Notes: a model not told the origin generated them from the sequence alone. Positions 1 through 6,986 are shown, counted from the first letter of the stretch. The stretch is 10,367 nt of DNA from Penumbrarchaeum sp964445525 (GCA_964445525.1 CAYULA010000070.1:1-10367), one strand, 5' to 3'. Numbers and translations: made by a program.

Positions 1-53
1 GATATGGTTGAACACACTTCAACCTCACCGGCACCCTTTAATAACACGTTATT
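1..53. repeat. Left copy of 53-bp terminal inverted repeat, resembling an IS110 element end
   Basis: These bases are the exact reverse complement of 10313-10365. Read inward from base 49 on the minus strand, the repeat starts GTGTTATTAAA and reaches GAGG about 25 nt later. This closely matches the left end of the internal IS110 element at 7105-7129 (GTGTTATTAAA ... GAGG). In that comparison the element interior lies to the left of base 1, outside the window. An inner palindrome (AATAAC-x2-GTTATT) lies at 40-53, and the outer part forms a GGTTGAA/TTCAACC hairpin. It probably marks an IS copy beyond the contig edge. A true terminal repeat of a larger mobile element is the alternative. Confidence 0.8.
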
Positions 54-107
54 TTGCCGATCCCTCCCCCGGTGATGTTTTATTCTCTCCTAATTATTGA
101 TGGTACC

Positions 108-818
108 ATGGATGTCGAAGAAGAGGTGGAAAGGATCAAATCCGAATTGGTCGATCTTGTAGATGAGGAGAGAAGGAAATGGGCAAAGGGATACTACCCA
201 TCATCCCTTGAGGTTCTGGGTGTGAAGGTCCCGGACCAGAGGAAGGTTGTCAACTCCCTGAGAAAGAGGTTAAGAAATAAGGATAGGAATTCCAGGCTGG
301 AACTTGCACTGGCACTGGTTGATACGGAGATATTCGAATGCCAGCAGGTTGCCTACGAATTGATTTCGAAGGATAAAAAGCTGAATTCTTCCCTGAGTCT
401 TGAGGAGATCCTGGAACTGAGAAAGGGCCTCGACAACTGGGTATCCGTGGATACCTTCTCCGGATACATTTCGGGAATTGCCTGGAGGGAGGGGAGAATA
501 TCGGATGAAACAATAATGAAATGGGCCGAGGATCATGACAGATGGATTAGGAGGACGGCACTGGTTTCTACGCTGGGTTTGAATCAGAAGGCGAGAGGGG
601 GCACGGGTGATACGAAGAGAACCCTGATGGTCTGCGAGAGATTGAAGGGGGACCATGACGAATTCGTTGTCAAGGCCATGTCCTGGGCTCTGAGGGAGCT
701 TTCCAAAAGAGATCATGAAGGTGCAAGGAGGTTCCTCGAGCAGAATGAAGAGGTCCTCCACAAGAAAGTCGTGAGGGAAGTGAGAAAGAAGCTGGAGACC
801 GGAAGGAAGAACGGATAG
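108..818 (+). CDS. AlkD-like DNA alkylation repair glycosylase
   Basis: This 236-residue protein belongs to the HEAT-repeat DNA alkylation repair family (AlkC/AlkD, PF08713), which excises positively charged alkylated purines from DNA without base flipping. Residues described as important in Bacillus cereus AlkD have plausible counterparts: W111 and D115 in the NWVSVD motif, R148/R149 in DRWIRRTA, and W193 in KAMSWALREL. The N-terminal GVKVPDQRKV segment is also typical, and the length matches bacterial AlkD (about 237 residues). The ATG at 108 (MDVEEEVERI) is chosen because the frame upstream (54-107) is proline-rich and not family-like. No strong ribosome site is visible; an AT-rich TTTTATTC at 77-84 could serve a nearly leaderless mRNA. 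The gene stands alone, 55 bp from the IS-like repeat at the window edge. It ends in TAG, so TAG is used as a normal stop here. Family assignment is firm; substrate range is inferred. Confidence 0.9.
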   Translation: MDVEEEVERIKSELVDLVDEERRKWAKGYYPSSLEVLGVKVPDQRKVVNSLRKRLRNKDRNSRLELALALVDTEIFECQQVAYELISKDKKLNSSLSLEEILELRKGLDNWVSVDTFSGYISGIAWREGRISDETIMKWAEDHDRWIRRTALVSTLGLNQKARGGTGDTKRTLMVCERLKGDHDEFVVKAMSWALRELSKRDHEGARRFLEQNEEVLHKKVVREVRKKLETGRKNG

Positions 819-828
819 GCGATTAGAA

Positions 829-875
829 TATATAAATTACATAATCGAAAGTATGGATCACGATTTTTATAAAAG
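829..875 (+). promoter_or_regulatory. Candidate archaeal promoter (two TATA-like boxes) for the 922 gene
   Basis: Just after the alkD-like stop there are two AT boxes, TATATAAATT at 829-838 and TTTATAAAAGG at 866-876. The second is the better archaeal TATA match, and a start about 25 nt downstream would fall near 895, giving a leader of roughly 30-35 nt before the membrane-protein gene. This is a sequence match only. Confidence 0.5.
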
Positions 876-921
876 GAATATGTTTTCCATACACAGGGTT
901 TAACCTTATAGATGGAGTGTA

Positions 922-1224
922 GTGGATCACATGAGGGTGGACACTGGAAGAATTCCGTCAAGAAAGATCCTTATACTAATCGGTCTCGTTATCGGATCTT
1001 TGATAGTCCTTCCCATCTCCATAATGAACCATAACATTCCCGTTGGAATGTTCGGTTCCGTTCTTCTCGGCATGCCCATAGCACTATCGCTTCAGAGGAC
1101 CTACGGATACGATGTGAAGGTATCCAACAGAAAGAAGTACAGGATAGGGTCCTACATAATGATGGGGGCGGGAATATTACTGTTCATTCTGGGAATATCC
1201 GGAATGTTGATAGGAAGCTTCTGA
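922..1224 (+). CDS. Small three-helix membrane protein of unknown function
   Basis: A 100-residue hydrophobic protein that I do not recognise. Three membrane segments are visible at about residues 16-34, 40-57 and 77-99. They are separated by a short NHNIP turn and a basic, polar stretch (YGYDVKVSNRKKYR, about 61-74). A basic N-terminus (RIPSRK) precedes the first helix. The listed start is GTG at 922, with GGAG at 914-917 about four bases upstream. An ATG at 931 is equally possible and removes only three residues. The gene has its own TATA-like promoter and ends exactly where the opposite-strand gene at 1225 ends, so the two are tail to tail with no gap. Nothing in the sequence points to a function. 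Confidence 0.7.
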   Translation: MDHMRVDTGRIPSRKILILIGLVIGSLIVLPISIMNHNIPVGMFGSVLLGMPIALSLQRTYGYDVKVSNRKKYRIGSYIMMGAGILLFILGISGMLIGSF

Positions 1225-1686
1225 TCATTTATTTCTTGTTTTTTCCTTTCCCTCACTGCTCAGAGCCATCTCGCTTCTTCTTCTCATTTTCTTGATGTTT
1301 TTCACATTCCTGAATCTCAATGCCGACCAGTCATCATCGATGGATATCTGCCTTACAGGTTCGTAACCGAGGTCTCCGAGAGGCTGCCAGCCATCGTCTC
1401 TCGAGATGTCGCTTCTGTAATTTTTCGAGCTCTTCTTGGGATAGGCAAACCAGAGTATTCCGTCACCGTTCATCTTGTCGGCGGCTTTTTGAGAATATTT
1501 CCGGATATCTTCTTTGGATTTCACGAAAAACAGGGCGAAATCGTATGTCTGCTTGCAGTTTGGGCTCTTCTTGATCGTTGTTGTTTCTTTCATTGCTTCA
1601 ATGTGAGGTTTGAATTCCACTGGAGCGTTCAATACGTAGATCTTATCCTGATCCGTGAACTGGAGCTTCCTGAATACATCATCCAT
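1225..1686 (-). CDS. Small conserved protein of unknown function (ending in a DDDWSALRFR...IKKM motif)
   Basis: A 153-residue soluble protein. I recall a widespread family, seen mostly in bacteria, with the same order of motifs: MDDVFRKL near the start, IYVLNAP, a FALFFV strand, GDGILWFAYPK, SRDDGWQPLGDLG, VRQISIDDDWSALRFR, then IKKM. No biochemical role is known to me. The start is set at the ATG at 1686 because family members begin about there and GGTGGGA lies just upstream. The same frame stays open further 5': an ATG at 1875, preceded by AGGAGG at a good distance, would add 63 residues starting with a hydrophobic stretch (ILLFFPLLFGGII). I consider the short form more likely. The C-terminal tail after KKMRRR is basic and polar and looks unstructured. 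Transfer from bacteria is possible but untested. Confidence 0.7.
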   Translation of the reverse strand: MDDVFRKLQFTDQDKIYVLNAPVEFKPHIEAMKETTTIKKSPNCKQTYDFALFFVKSKEDIRKYSQKAADKMNGDGILWFAYPKKSSKNYRSDISRDDGWQPLGDLGYEPVRQISIDDDWSALRFRNVKNIKKMRRRSEMALSSEGKEKTRNK

Positions 1687-2083
1687 TGTCCCACCGTAAT
1701 TCATATGGAAATCATATTTATTATCGATATCCCTGTTAATTGTGGAGTGGGTAATTGGAATGGGGTAAAATGCCGGTATGTTTTCAAAATGGGCTGCAAG
1801 GGTCCTCGCATCTGTGCAAAATGTGTTGCTCTTAATTATTCCACCAAATAAGAGAGGAAAGAATAATAGAATCATATCCGCCTCCTGACTGAAAATGGAG
1901 TATCTCTTCAATTATTCTGGATACGCCTAATTAAATGTCAATTTTTACCGGAAAAAAATAACCATTGCCAAATATTCAGTAGAAATGATGAAAAACATTG
2001 TGAAAATATCAATATATCAATAATAATTATTGTGATACCAGAATGAGAAAGAATAAAAACTACAGGATGGTTGGAAAGAGAGC
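1687..2083. other. Divergent intergenic region between the 1225 and 2084 genes
   Basis: About 400 bp without a firmly supported gene. The 1687-1911 part holds the open upstream extension of the minus-strand gene, including AGGAGG followed by ATG at 1875. The part from 1912 is strongly AT-rich and carries the kinase promoter region, with direct ATATCAAT repeats at about 2007-2020 and a palindrome at 2018-2032. No RNA gene was recognised. Confidence 0.5.
2018..2032. promoter_or_regulatory. Palindrome upstream of the kinase gene, possible operator
   Basis: CAATAAT-A-ATTATTG is a perfect 7+1+7 inverted repeat centred 59 bp before the kinase start, beside AT-rich TATA-like sequence (CAATATATC). 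Its position fits a regulator site or core promoter. AT-rich DNA makes chance palindromes common, so confidence is low. Confidence 0.35.
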
Positions 2084-3940
2084 ATGGGGGTCTATCCAGA
2101 AGATATCGGGTACTTGGAAATCACGGAAAACATACAGGATGTTCTGCTGATCATGGATAAAGATTGCAGGATAGAATGGATCAACAATTGTGGTCAGGAG
2201 TTTTCCGGTTTTGACAGTGATGAGATGACAGAGAAGAACCTTAGAGACCTGATACACCCCGAAGATATACAAGATTTCGATGACGCAATCCATTCATTGA
2301 AGAATGGGGGTGCGATGGACATACAAATAAGGATCATTGACCGAAACGATGATATTGTTTACATTCAGCTGATCGGTTCATTATTGAAAAAAAGTGAGAA
2401 AATTCTCATCCAGATAAAAGATATTGGGGAAAACGTGAAGGCCAAAGAGGAGCTCCGCAAGAGAAATGAATTCATCGAAACCATACTGGACAATCTTCCC
2501 ATAGGTATTGCAACCAATGCCTTTGACGAAGGTGTAGCAAATTACATGAACAGCAAGTTCCAGGAAATCTATGGCTGGACAGATGAAGATCTGGAAAACA
2601 TCGAGGAATTCTTCGATCGGGTATATCCAGATTCGGAGATAAGAGATGAATTGAAGAAAAGGGTCATGGATGATATAAACAGCGGCGATCCCGAAAGGAT
2701 GCACTGGGAGAATCTGGAAGTCACGCAAAAGAATGGTTCAAAAAAGATTATCTCGGCTCAGAACATTCCTCTGATCGATCAGAATGTCATGGTCTCCACC
2801 GTCTGGGATGTCACCGACAGACATCTAGCCGAGAAATTCCTGAAAGAGAGCGAGGAGAGGTTCATCCTTGCAATGGAGGCGACAAATGACGGATTATTCG
2901 ATTGGGATTTAAAAACCAACCGTATCTACTATTCACCAAGCTGGAAAAGGATGCTGGGATACGAGGATCACGAACTGGAGAATGATTTCTCGACATGGGA
3001 AAGATTGACACATCCCGAAGATGTGAAAAAATCCTGGTCGAGGTTAAAAGCGCATCTCGGAGGGGAGATCGATAGATTCGAGATGGAATTTAGGATGAAA
3101 CACAAGGACGGACACTGGGTGGATATACTTTCCAGAGCAGAGGCCCAGTTTGATCAAGGGGGAGAACCTTGCAGGGTGGTGGGAACTCATATCGATATCA
3201 CCGACAGGAAAAGAATGGAAAAGGAACTCAATTTAAGCAGATTGAGGTACATGGAGGAAAAAAGAAGGGCCGAATTGTATCTGGATCTTCTAAGCCATGA
3301 CATAGGAAATCTTCACCAGGGGATAGCTTCTTTCGCCGAGCTGGCTTTGAGAGGACTCGAAAACGATGAGGTAACAAGTACTTTTTTAAGAAATATCAGG
3401 AAACTGGCTAAAAGAAGCAACAATCTGATCAAAAACGTGAAGATTCTCTCCAGGATACGGGAGTCCGAAAACAAGTTCATTCCACTGGACATCACTAACG
3501 TGGTTAATGAATCGATATCCATGACAAGAAACATGTTTCCCGATTCTAATGTAAAGATCAATTTCATTCAACCCGATGAGAGAATAAGGATAAAAGCGGA
3601 ACCCGTGATCCAGAACATATTCGTGAACATTATTCACAATGGAATAAAAGCCCAGACCGGCGAAGAGAAGATATTGGATATTCATTTCGATGTCATAAAG
3701 GATAGAAAAGAGGTGATTGTGAACCTTGCCGATCACGGCCCTGGCATAGACCGAAAGAGGAAAGGGGAACTTCTTGAGAGGTCCTCTCATTGTGAGGAGA
3801 AAAAGCATTCCGGAGTCGGCCTGATGCTCGTGAAGAATCTTGTGGAGAGATACGGAGGCGAGATCGAGGTTAGAGATAGAATTGAAGGAGATCCGTCAAG
3901 CGGAGCTCTTTTCAGAATCAGGATGAAATACCTGGAATGA
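2084..3940 (+). CDS. Cytosolic PAS-domain sensor histidine kinase
   Basis: A 618-residue two-component sensor kinase with three PAS domains and no membrane segment or receiver domain. PAS1 covers about residues 10-118, PAS2 about 125-250 (ending in WDVTDR) and PAS3 about 255-376 (FDWDLKTNRIYYSPSWKRMLGY ... GTHIDITDRKR, a clear PAS/PAC pair). A coiled segment leads to the dimerisation/phosphoacceptor helix DLLSHDIGNLHQG, with H405 the likely phosphorylated histidine. The ATPase domain follows (about 500-616): N-box NIFVNIIHNGIKA (N515/N519), G1 box DHGPGI (D550), G2 box HSGVGLMLV. All catalytic motifs look intact. PAS domains in such proteins bind small ligands, flavin or haem, but the ligand cannot be read here. 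No response regulator lies in the window, so the partner must be elsewhere. GAGAG lies just before the ATG. The downstream methyltransferase may be co-transcribed (42-bp gap). Confidence 0.93.
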   Translation: MGVYPEDIGYLEITENIQDVLLIMDKDCRIEWINNCGQEFSGFDSDEMTEKNLRDLIHPEDIQDFDDAIHSLKNGGAMDIQIRIIDRNDDIVYIQLIGSLLKKSEKILIQIKDIGENVKAKEELRKRNEFIETILDNLPIGIATNAFDEGVANYMNSKFQEIYGWTDEDLENIEEFFDRVYPDSEIRDELKKRVMDDINSGDPERMHWENLEVTQKNGSKKIISAQNIPLIDQNVMVSTVWDVTDRHLAEKFLKESEERFILAMEATNDGLFDWDLKTNRIYYSPSWKRMLGYEDHELENDFSTWERLTHPEDVKKSWSRLKAHLGGEIDRFEMEFRMKHKDGHWVDILSRAEAQFDQGGEPCRVVGTHIDITDRKRMEKELNLSRLRYMEEKRRAELYLDLLSHDIGNLHQGIASFAELALRGLENDEVTSTFLRNIRKLAKRSNNLIKNVKILSRIRESENKFIPLDITNVVNESISMTRNMFPDSNVKINFIQPDERIRIKAEPVIQNIFVNIIHNGIKAQTGEEKILDIHFDVIKDRKEVIVNLADHGPGIDRKRKGELLERSSHCEEKKHSGVGLMLVKNLVERYGGEIEVRDRIEGDPSSGALFRIRMKYLE

Positions 3941-3951
3941 TTTGAATAGTT

Positions 3952-3985
3952 CATTTCTCATCCCCCTCAGGGGATAGAAGAAATG
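3952..3985 (+). promoter_or_regulatory. Hairpin enclosing the methyltransferase start codon
   Basis: A 7-bp lower stem (CATTTCT 3952-3958 with AGAAATG 3979-3985) and a 6-bp upper stem (ATCCCC 3960-3965 with GGGGAT 3970-3975) enclose a CTCA loop. The ATG at 3983-3985 is the last three paired bases, and the only G-rich stretch that could act as a ribosome site is buried in the upper stem. In RNA this would restrict translation start. It could instead simply stabilise the kinase mRNA end; no T-tract follows, so a terminator is unlikely. Confidence 0.55.
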
Positions 3986-4510
3986 ACGCATTATCAGCCC
4001 GACTGGTCCTTCGATATGATGGCATGGATATTCAGGATAAGGGACCTCTTCACTCCCAGAAGAAAGGTCCTGGAGGAGGTCCCGTTGAGAGAAGGGATCA
4101 AAGTACTTGATTACGGGACAGGACCAGGGACCTATATCGAACCTACATTGAATGTGATCGGTGAAAAGGGGACCTATTATGCGGCGGACATCAACCCGAG
4201 GGCCGAGAAATATGTCGATGCGATTAAAAAGAAGACCGGACACCCGGGACTTCAATTCATTCTCACAGATTGCAAAACGGGCCTCGGGTCCTCCTCCGTG
4301 GATGCAGTATACCTCCACGACATCTACCATGAATTACCCGACCGGGAAAGAATATTGATCGAGTTGAAGAGGGTTTTAAAGAGAGATGGAATACTCTCTT
4401 TCAATGATCATCATCTCAAAGGAGAGGATATAAGAAATGACGGTCCTTTAACCAAGCATTTCAGAATCCTCGAGGAAGGTAAGAGGACCTTCATATTGAT
4501 GAAAAGATAG
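3983..4510 (+). CDS. Class I SAM-dependent methyltransferase
   Basis: A 175-residue Rossmann-fold methyltransferase. Motif I is VLDYGTGPG (residues 41-49), the acidic residue ending strand 2 is D69 in YYAADIN, and D96 sits in the loop after strand 3 (FILTDCKTG). Strand 4 is VDAVYLHDIYHELPD, followed by the helix LIELKRVLKRDG and strand ILSFND. This is the pattern of the UbiE/Methyltransf_11-type families. The protein is short and lacks an obvious extra substrate domain, so the methylated molecule (small molecule, lipid or protein) cannot be stated. It follows the kinase by 42 bp and its TAG stop abuts or overlaps the start of the hydrolase gene, so it probably forms an operon with that gene. 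The start codon lies in the 3952-3985 hairpin. The gene is unusually rich in GGACC/GGTCC. Confidence 0.85.
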   Translation: MTHYQPDWSFDMMAWIFRIRDLFTPRRKVLEEVPLREGIKVLDYGTGPGTYIEPTLNVIGEKGTYYAADINPRAEKYVDAIKKKTGHPGLQFILTDCKTGLGSSSVDAVYLHDIYHELPDRERILIELKRVLKRDGILSFNDHHLKGEDIRNDGPLTKHFRILEEGKRTFILMKR

Positions 4511-4518
4511 TGGGAGAT

Positions 4519-5214
4519 ATGAGTCAGAGAATCAAGATAATAAGAATCGACACGGGAGCTTCCAATGCATACCTGATAATTCAGGGGACCTCTTCCATCA
4601 TCGTGGATGCCGGAAGGAAAGGGAGCAGGGATAAGATCCTGAAAAAAGCAAAGGAAAATGGTCTGAAACCAACAGGGATCAAAGCAATATTTCTTACTCA
4701 TACTCATTATGATCATACCGGATCCCTTCAGGAATTGAAGGAGACAACCGGAGCTGATGTGATCGTTCATGAAGCGGAGGCCCGTTTCGTAAGAGAAGGT
4801 TTCACCCCTCTTCCCAAGGGAACGATCCTCCCCACGAAGATAATTGTTTCTCTCGCCCACGGACCTCTTGAAAATGTTGGTAAATTCGATCCGGTTGAAC
4901 CTGACATCACTTTCAAAGACGAACTGGACCTCTCGAATTATGGAATCGATGGAAGGTTGATCCACGTACCCGGACATTCGAAAGGGTCCTCCCTCCTGCT
5001 TCTGAATGACGGCAGCTGTATCGTGGGGGATACCATGTTCAACATATTCCCGAGGTCCGTCTACCCCCCGTTCGCAGATGACGAGGACCTCCTGATGAGG
5101 ACCTGGGAAAGGATCATGGAGATGAGGATCAAAAGATTCTATCCGGGACACGGGAAACCTTTCGAAAGGGAACGATTTCTGAGGACCTTTGAGAAAAGAG
5201 GGAACAAGAGATAG
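4519..5214 (+). CDS. Metallo-beta-lactamase-fold hydrolase
   Basis: A 231-residue MBL-fold metal hydrolase of the glyoxalase II-like type. The full metal-binding set is present: H61-x-H63-x-D65-H66 in THTHYDHTG, H153 in VPGHSKGS, D171 in GDTMF and H211 in YPGHGKPF. These normally hold two metal ions, usually zinc, at the active site. The fold's opening strands (NAYLI ... SSIIVDAG) are visible. There is no signal peptide, so it should be cytosolic. The ATG at 4519 is preceded by GGGAG with short spacing; a GTG at 4510 that overlaps the preceding TAG by one base would add three residues. Tight coupling to the methyltransferase gene suggests joint expression and perhaps one pathway, but MBL-fold substrates cannot be predicted from these motifs. 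It ends in TAG. Confidence 0.88.
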   Translation: MSQRIKIIRIDTGASNAYLIIQGTSSIIVDAGRKGSRDKILKKAKENGLKPTGIKAIFLTHTHYDHTGSLQELKETTGADVIVHEAEARFVREGFTPLPKGTILPTKIIVSLAHGPLENVGKFDPVEPDITFKDELDLSNYGIDGRLIHVPGHSKGSSLLLLNDGSCIVGDTMFNIFPRSVYPPFADDEDLLMRTWERIMEMRIKRFYPGHGKPFERERFLRTFEKRGNKR

Positions 5215-5330
5215 AAATTCGAAAAAGGTATGAGAACAATGAAATCAATAGTTAGTTGAAAGAATGTGGATGAAAAATAGGGTACTTTCCCTATTGGGTG
5301 AAACCGGAAATGGAGGGACATTACGAGATC

Positions 5331-5352
5331 GTTGCCTGAAATAACCGAAAGC
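5331..5352 (+). repeat. Repeat R0, divergent copy of the intergenic repeat
   Basis: GTTGCCTGAAATAACCGAAAGC matches the first 22 bases of R2 (6987-7008) at 19 of 22 positions. The second half, with the CGGCAA arm, is not preserved. It marks the boundary before the toxin-antitoxin pair. Confidence 0.5.
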
Positions 5353-5403
5353 AAATTCGCAATTACCAGAGGTTGGTTATTTCATTCAATAATCGACCAA
5401 AAG

Positions 5404-5410
5404 AAATATT
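5404..5410 (+). promoter_or_regulatory. Candidate TATA box of the antitoxin-toxin operon
   Basis: AAATATT lies about 20-24 bp before the antitoxin ATG at 5428, where no ribosome site is visible. This spacing fits a leaderless or nearly leaderless archaeal transcript. Confidence 0.4.
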
Positions 5411-5427
5411 AGCCCGCTAATAGTCAT

Positions 5428-5688
5428 ATGCACGGTTTGAAAATGAACGTAAGTGTTGAGGTTACAGGTAATCTGCTTGAATACCTTGATCAAAAGGTCA
5501 AGGAAGGATACTATAAGAGTAGATCTGAGGTTGTAAGAAATGCAATAAGATTGATGATCCAGAAGGATATCGAAGAACAACTCAGACTGAAAGGACTGGA
5601 CCCGGAAACATTCGAAGAAATAAGAAAAGAGACCTCGGGTGAACTACTTGAAAAGAAATACCCAAAACTTACCAAGAATAGTAATTGA
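5428..5688 (+). CDS. Ribbon-helix-helix antitoxin-like protein (VapB/CopG type)
   Basis: An 86-residue protein with an N-terminal ribbon-helix-helix fold: a DNA-contacting strand (MNVSVEV, residues 6-12), helix A (LLEYLDQKVKEG) and helix B with the hallmark SRSEVVRNAIRLMI (31-44). The charged C-terminal half (QKDIEEQ ... LLEKKYPKL) is the part that in such antitoxins wraps and inhibits the toxin. The following PIN-domain gene overlaps its 3' end by about 50 bp, the usual arrangement of antitoxin-toxin pairs, so it most likely represses its own operon as a dimer. The start is ATG 5428; ATG 5443 would remove five residues that are not part of the fold. Since the toxin frame is broken, the antitoxin may now be an orphan. 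Confidence 0.85.
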   Translation: MHGLKMNVSVEVTGNLLEYLDQKVKEGYYKSRSEVVRNAIRLMIQKDIEEQLRLKGLDPETFEEIRKETSGELLEKKYPKLTKNSN

Positions 5689-6211
5689 TACCACAACATT
5701 GTTTTCCGCCATCTACAATAGAAAAGGGAATGAAGCTCATCTTCTTTAACTTACGGATTCGGGGAAATGTGAGATAATTATTTTCGATTATATCAAAGAA
5801 GAGATAGAATCTGTTTTCCAAAGAAAGGAACTGGATATCGAACTTGTTAATGATCTGCTGGATAATTATCACAACATAACAATTTCATCTTTGGAGGATA
5901 TAACTGAGGAAGAGATATCGATTGTTTTCGAAGTGATAGATGATCCAAAAGACAGACCAATCTTCATCTTTGCAAAGAGAATAATCGACTCTATCGATTT
6001 TTCATATTTTGTAACTGGAGATAAAGGTTTTTTCAAAGAAAAAGTAACGGAAATCTTGCCAAAGCGAATTATCCACACCATAGATGCTGTCGATTTAATC
6101 GACAAGAATGATGATCGTTTAGATAATCACCTCAAACCACAAGGTCCTAAAAAAGTAGAAAATGAAAAATATTTGGAAGTGCGATGTAAGAAGGATGAAG
6201 ATGATAATTAG
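5639..6211 (+). pseudogene. PIN-domain toxin-like ribonuclease, interrupted by an in-frame TAA
   Basis: Translation from GTG 5639 (or TTG 5648) gives a PIN-domain protein that continues in one frame to the TAG at 6209-6211, apart from a TAA at 5747-5749. Before the stop the sequence reads RIVIDTTTLFSAIYN with the first metal-binding aspartate (D17 from the GTG). After it come a YIKEEIESVFQRKEL helix, DDPKDRPIFIFAKRI and SYFVTGDKGFF with the last acidic site (D128). This is the arrangement of PIN_3-like RNases, which cleave RNA with metal bound by these acids. At the break the reading is EAHLL-stop-LTDSGKCEI; a single base change (GAA to TAA) would explain it. The largest intact piece after the break lacks the first aspartate (first ATG at 5891, 106 residues), so no active enzyme is expected. 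A sequencing or assembly error is possible. The last ~35 residues are a polar tail. Confidence 0.8.
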
Positions 6212-6215
6212 AACT

Positions 6216-6258
6216 GCGTTGAGAACGTTGCCGGGAATTGGCGAAGACGGCAATTTTG
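6216..6258 (+). repeat. Repeat R1 with hairpin, between the toxin remnant and the lipoprotein gene
   Basis: R1 consists of GCGTTGAGAAC (6216-6226) followed by a 32-bp core at 6227-6258. The core matches R2 at 27 of 32 positions, and the 17 bases from 6216 match R3 left half at 16 of 17. TTGCCG (6228-6233) can pair with CGGCAA (6248-6253), followed by TTTT, so it may terminate the transcript of the PIN gene that ends at 6211. Confidence 0.75.
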
Positions 6259-6279
6259 AGGAGAATTGAGGAGGAGTAT

Positions 6280-6867
6280 ATGAAGAAAAATATTGTAATC
6301 TTGTTACCATTTTTAATCTCAATCCTTTTTCTATCTGGGTGTTTTGAACCCACAATAAATGATTATGAAGATGATAATGAAGAAAATGATGGAACAGATG
6401 ACATTGAAGATCAGGATACCCCTCAACCTGATGATAATATTTCTATTGATGAAGAACCTCAGAACAACTCAGATGATATTGAAGGACCTTCAAATGATCC
6501 AGATCAGGAATACGACATATATGAATACCAAGCAGAGGGATATTGCTATAATCCTGACTATCCTGAAACAGGTCCTTCTAATCATACTATAGATTTGAAT
6601 TGGGAAGAACTCACGGGATATAAAATAAAGAAGCAGATTTCATGTGAGATAACATTATTTGCAGAGGATGACCACTATGGATCTTATTCGGATGAAGATA
6701 CAGGAGATATCTTCACTCTGTATCATGAGATATATAATAAAACCACAGGAGAGATTGAGTCTGCCATAGAACGTAGTTCACTTCCTGGACAATGTGGATC
6801 CTATACAAAAGCTCATTTGGAAAACATCACGGGTGGAGTAGGTCTATTGCCAAAATACCATCTATAG
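6280..6867 (+). CDS. Secreted lipoprotein with acidic linker, cut short by TAG
   Basis: The ATG at 6280 follows a strong GAGGAGG ribosome site and is preferred over the upstream frame from 6238. The product has a signal peptide (MKKN, then a hydrophobic core) ending in the lipobox LSGC with C21 as the lipid-attachment residue. An Asp/Glu/Asn-rich linker follows to about residue 76, then a compact domain with four cysteines (YCY, SC, QC and one after the stop) and beta-strand-like stretches. It should be anchored outside the membrane. I do not recognise the domain. The frame stops at TAG 6865-6867 (195 residues) yet continues without another stop for 38 codons to TAA 6982-6984. The continuation (ISISNCGSYPKYWKAG) echoes an earlier segment (QCGSYTK) and reads like the missing end of the same domain, so the gene is probably truncated by a nonsense mutation or contains a sequencing error. 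Confidence 0.75.
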   Translation: MKKNIVILLPFLISILFLSGCFEPTINDYEDDNEENDGTDDIEDQDTPQPDDNISIDEEPQNNSDDIEGPSNDPDQEYDIYEYQAEGYCYNPDYPETGPSNHTIDLNWEELTGYKIKKQISCEITLFAEDDHYGSYSDEDTGDIFTLYHEIYNKTTGEIESAIERSSLPGQCGSYTKAHLENITGGVGLLPKYHL

Positions 6868-6984
6868 ATTAGCATTTCAAATTGTGGATCTTATCCTAAA
6901 TATTGGAAGGCAGGTATATTTTCCGAACCTGATCCAGGTAATGAGTGGATAGTTGAAATTAAATTCACTTACATCCCAGAATAA
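6868..6984 (+). pseudogene. In-frame 3' remainder of the lipoprotein gene after TAG
   Basis: There are 38 codons in the same frame as the 6280 gene, ending in TAA just before repeat R2. They encode ISISNCGSYPKYWKAGIFSE and then PDPGNEWIVEIKFTYIPE, a plausible last pair of beta strands. There is no start codon or ribosome site of its own. Confidence 0.65.
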
Positions 6985-6986
6985 CG

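Larger units (their letters stand above)
5215..5427. other. Intergenic region with a hairpin
   Basis: No convincing gene. AATAGGG (5276-5282) pairs with CCCTATT (5289-5295) over a six-base loop. On the minus strand the stem is followed by TTTTTC, like a weak intrinsic terminator, although no minus-strand gene feeds into it here. Repeat R0 begins at 5331. Confidence 0.45.

Noticed and set aside
5891..6211. Independent 106-residue gene
   Set aside because: It is the 3' part of the interrupted PIN gene in the same frame, with no ribosome site of its own.
6865..6867. Pyrrolysine readthrough of TAG
   Set aside because: TAG ends several other genes in the window and a nonsense change or error is simpler; kept only as a check.
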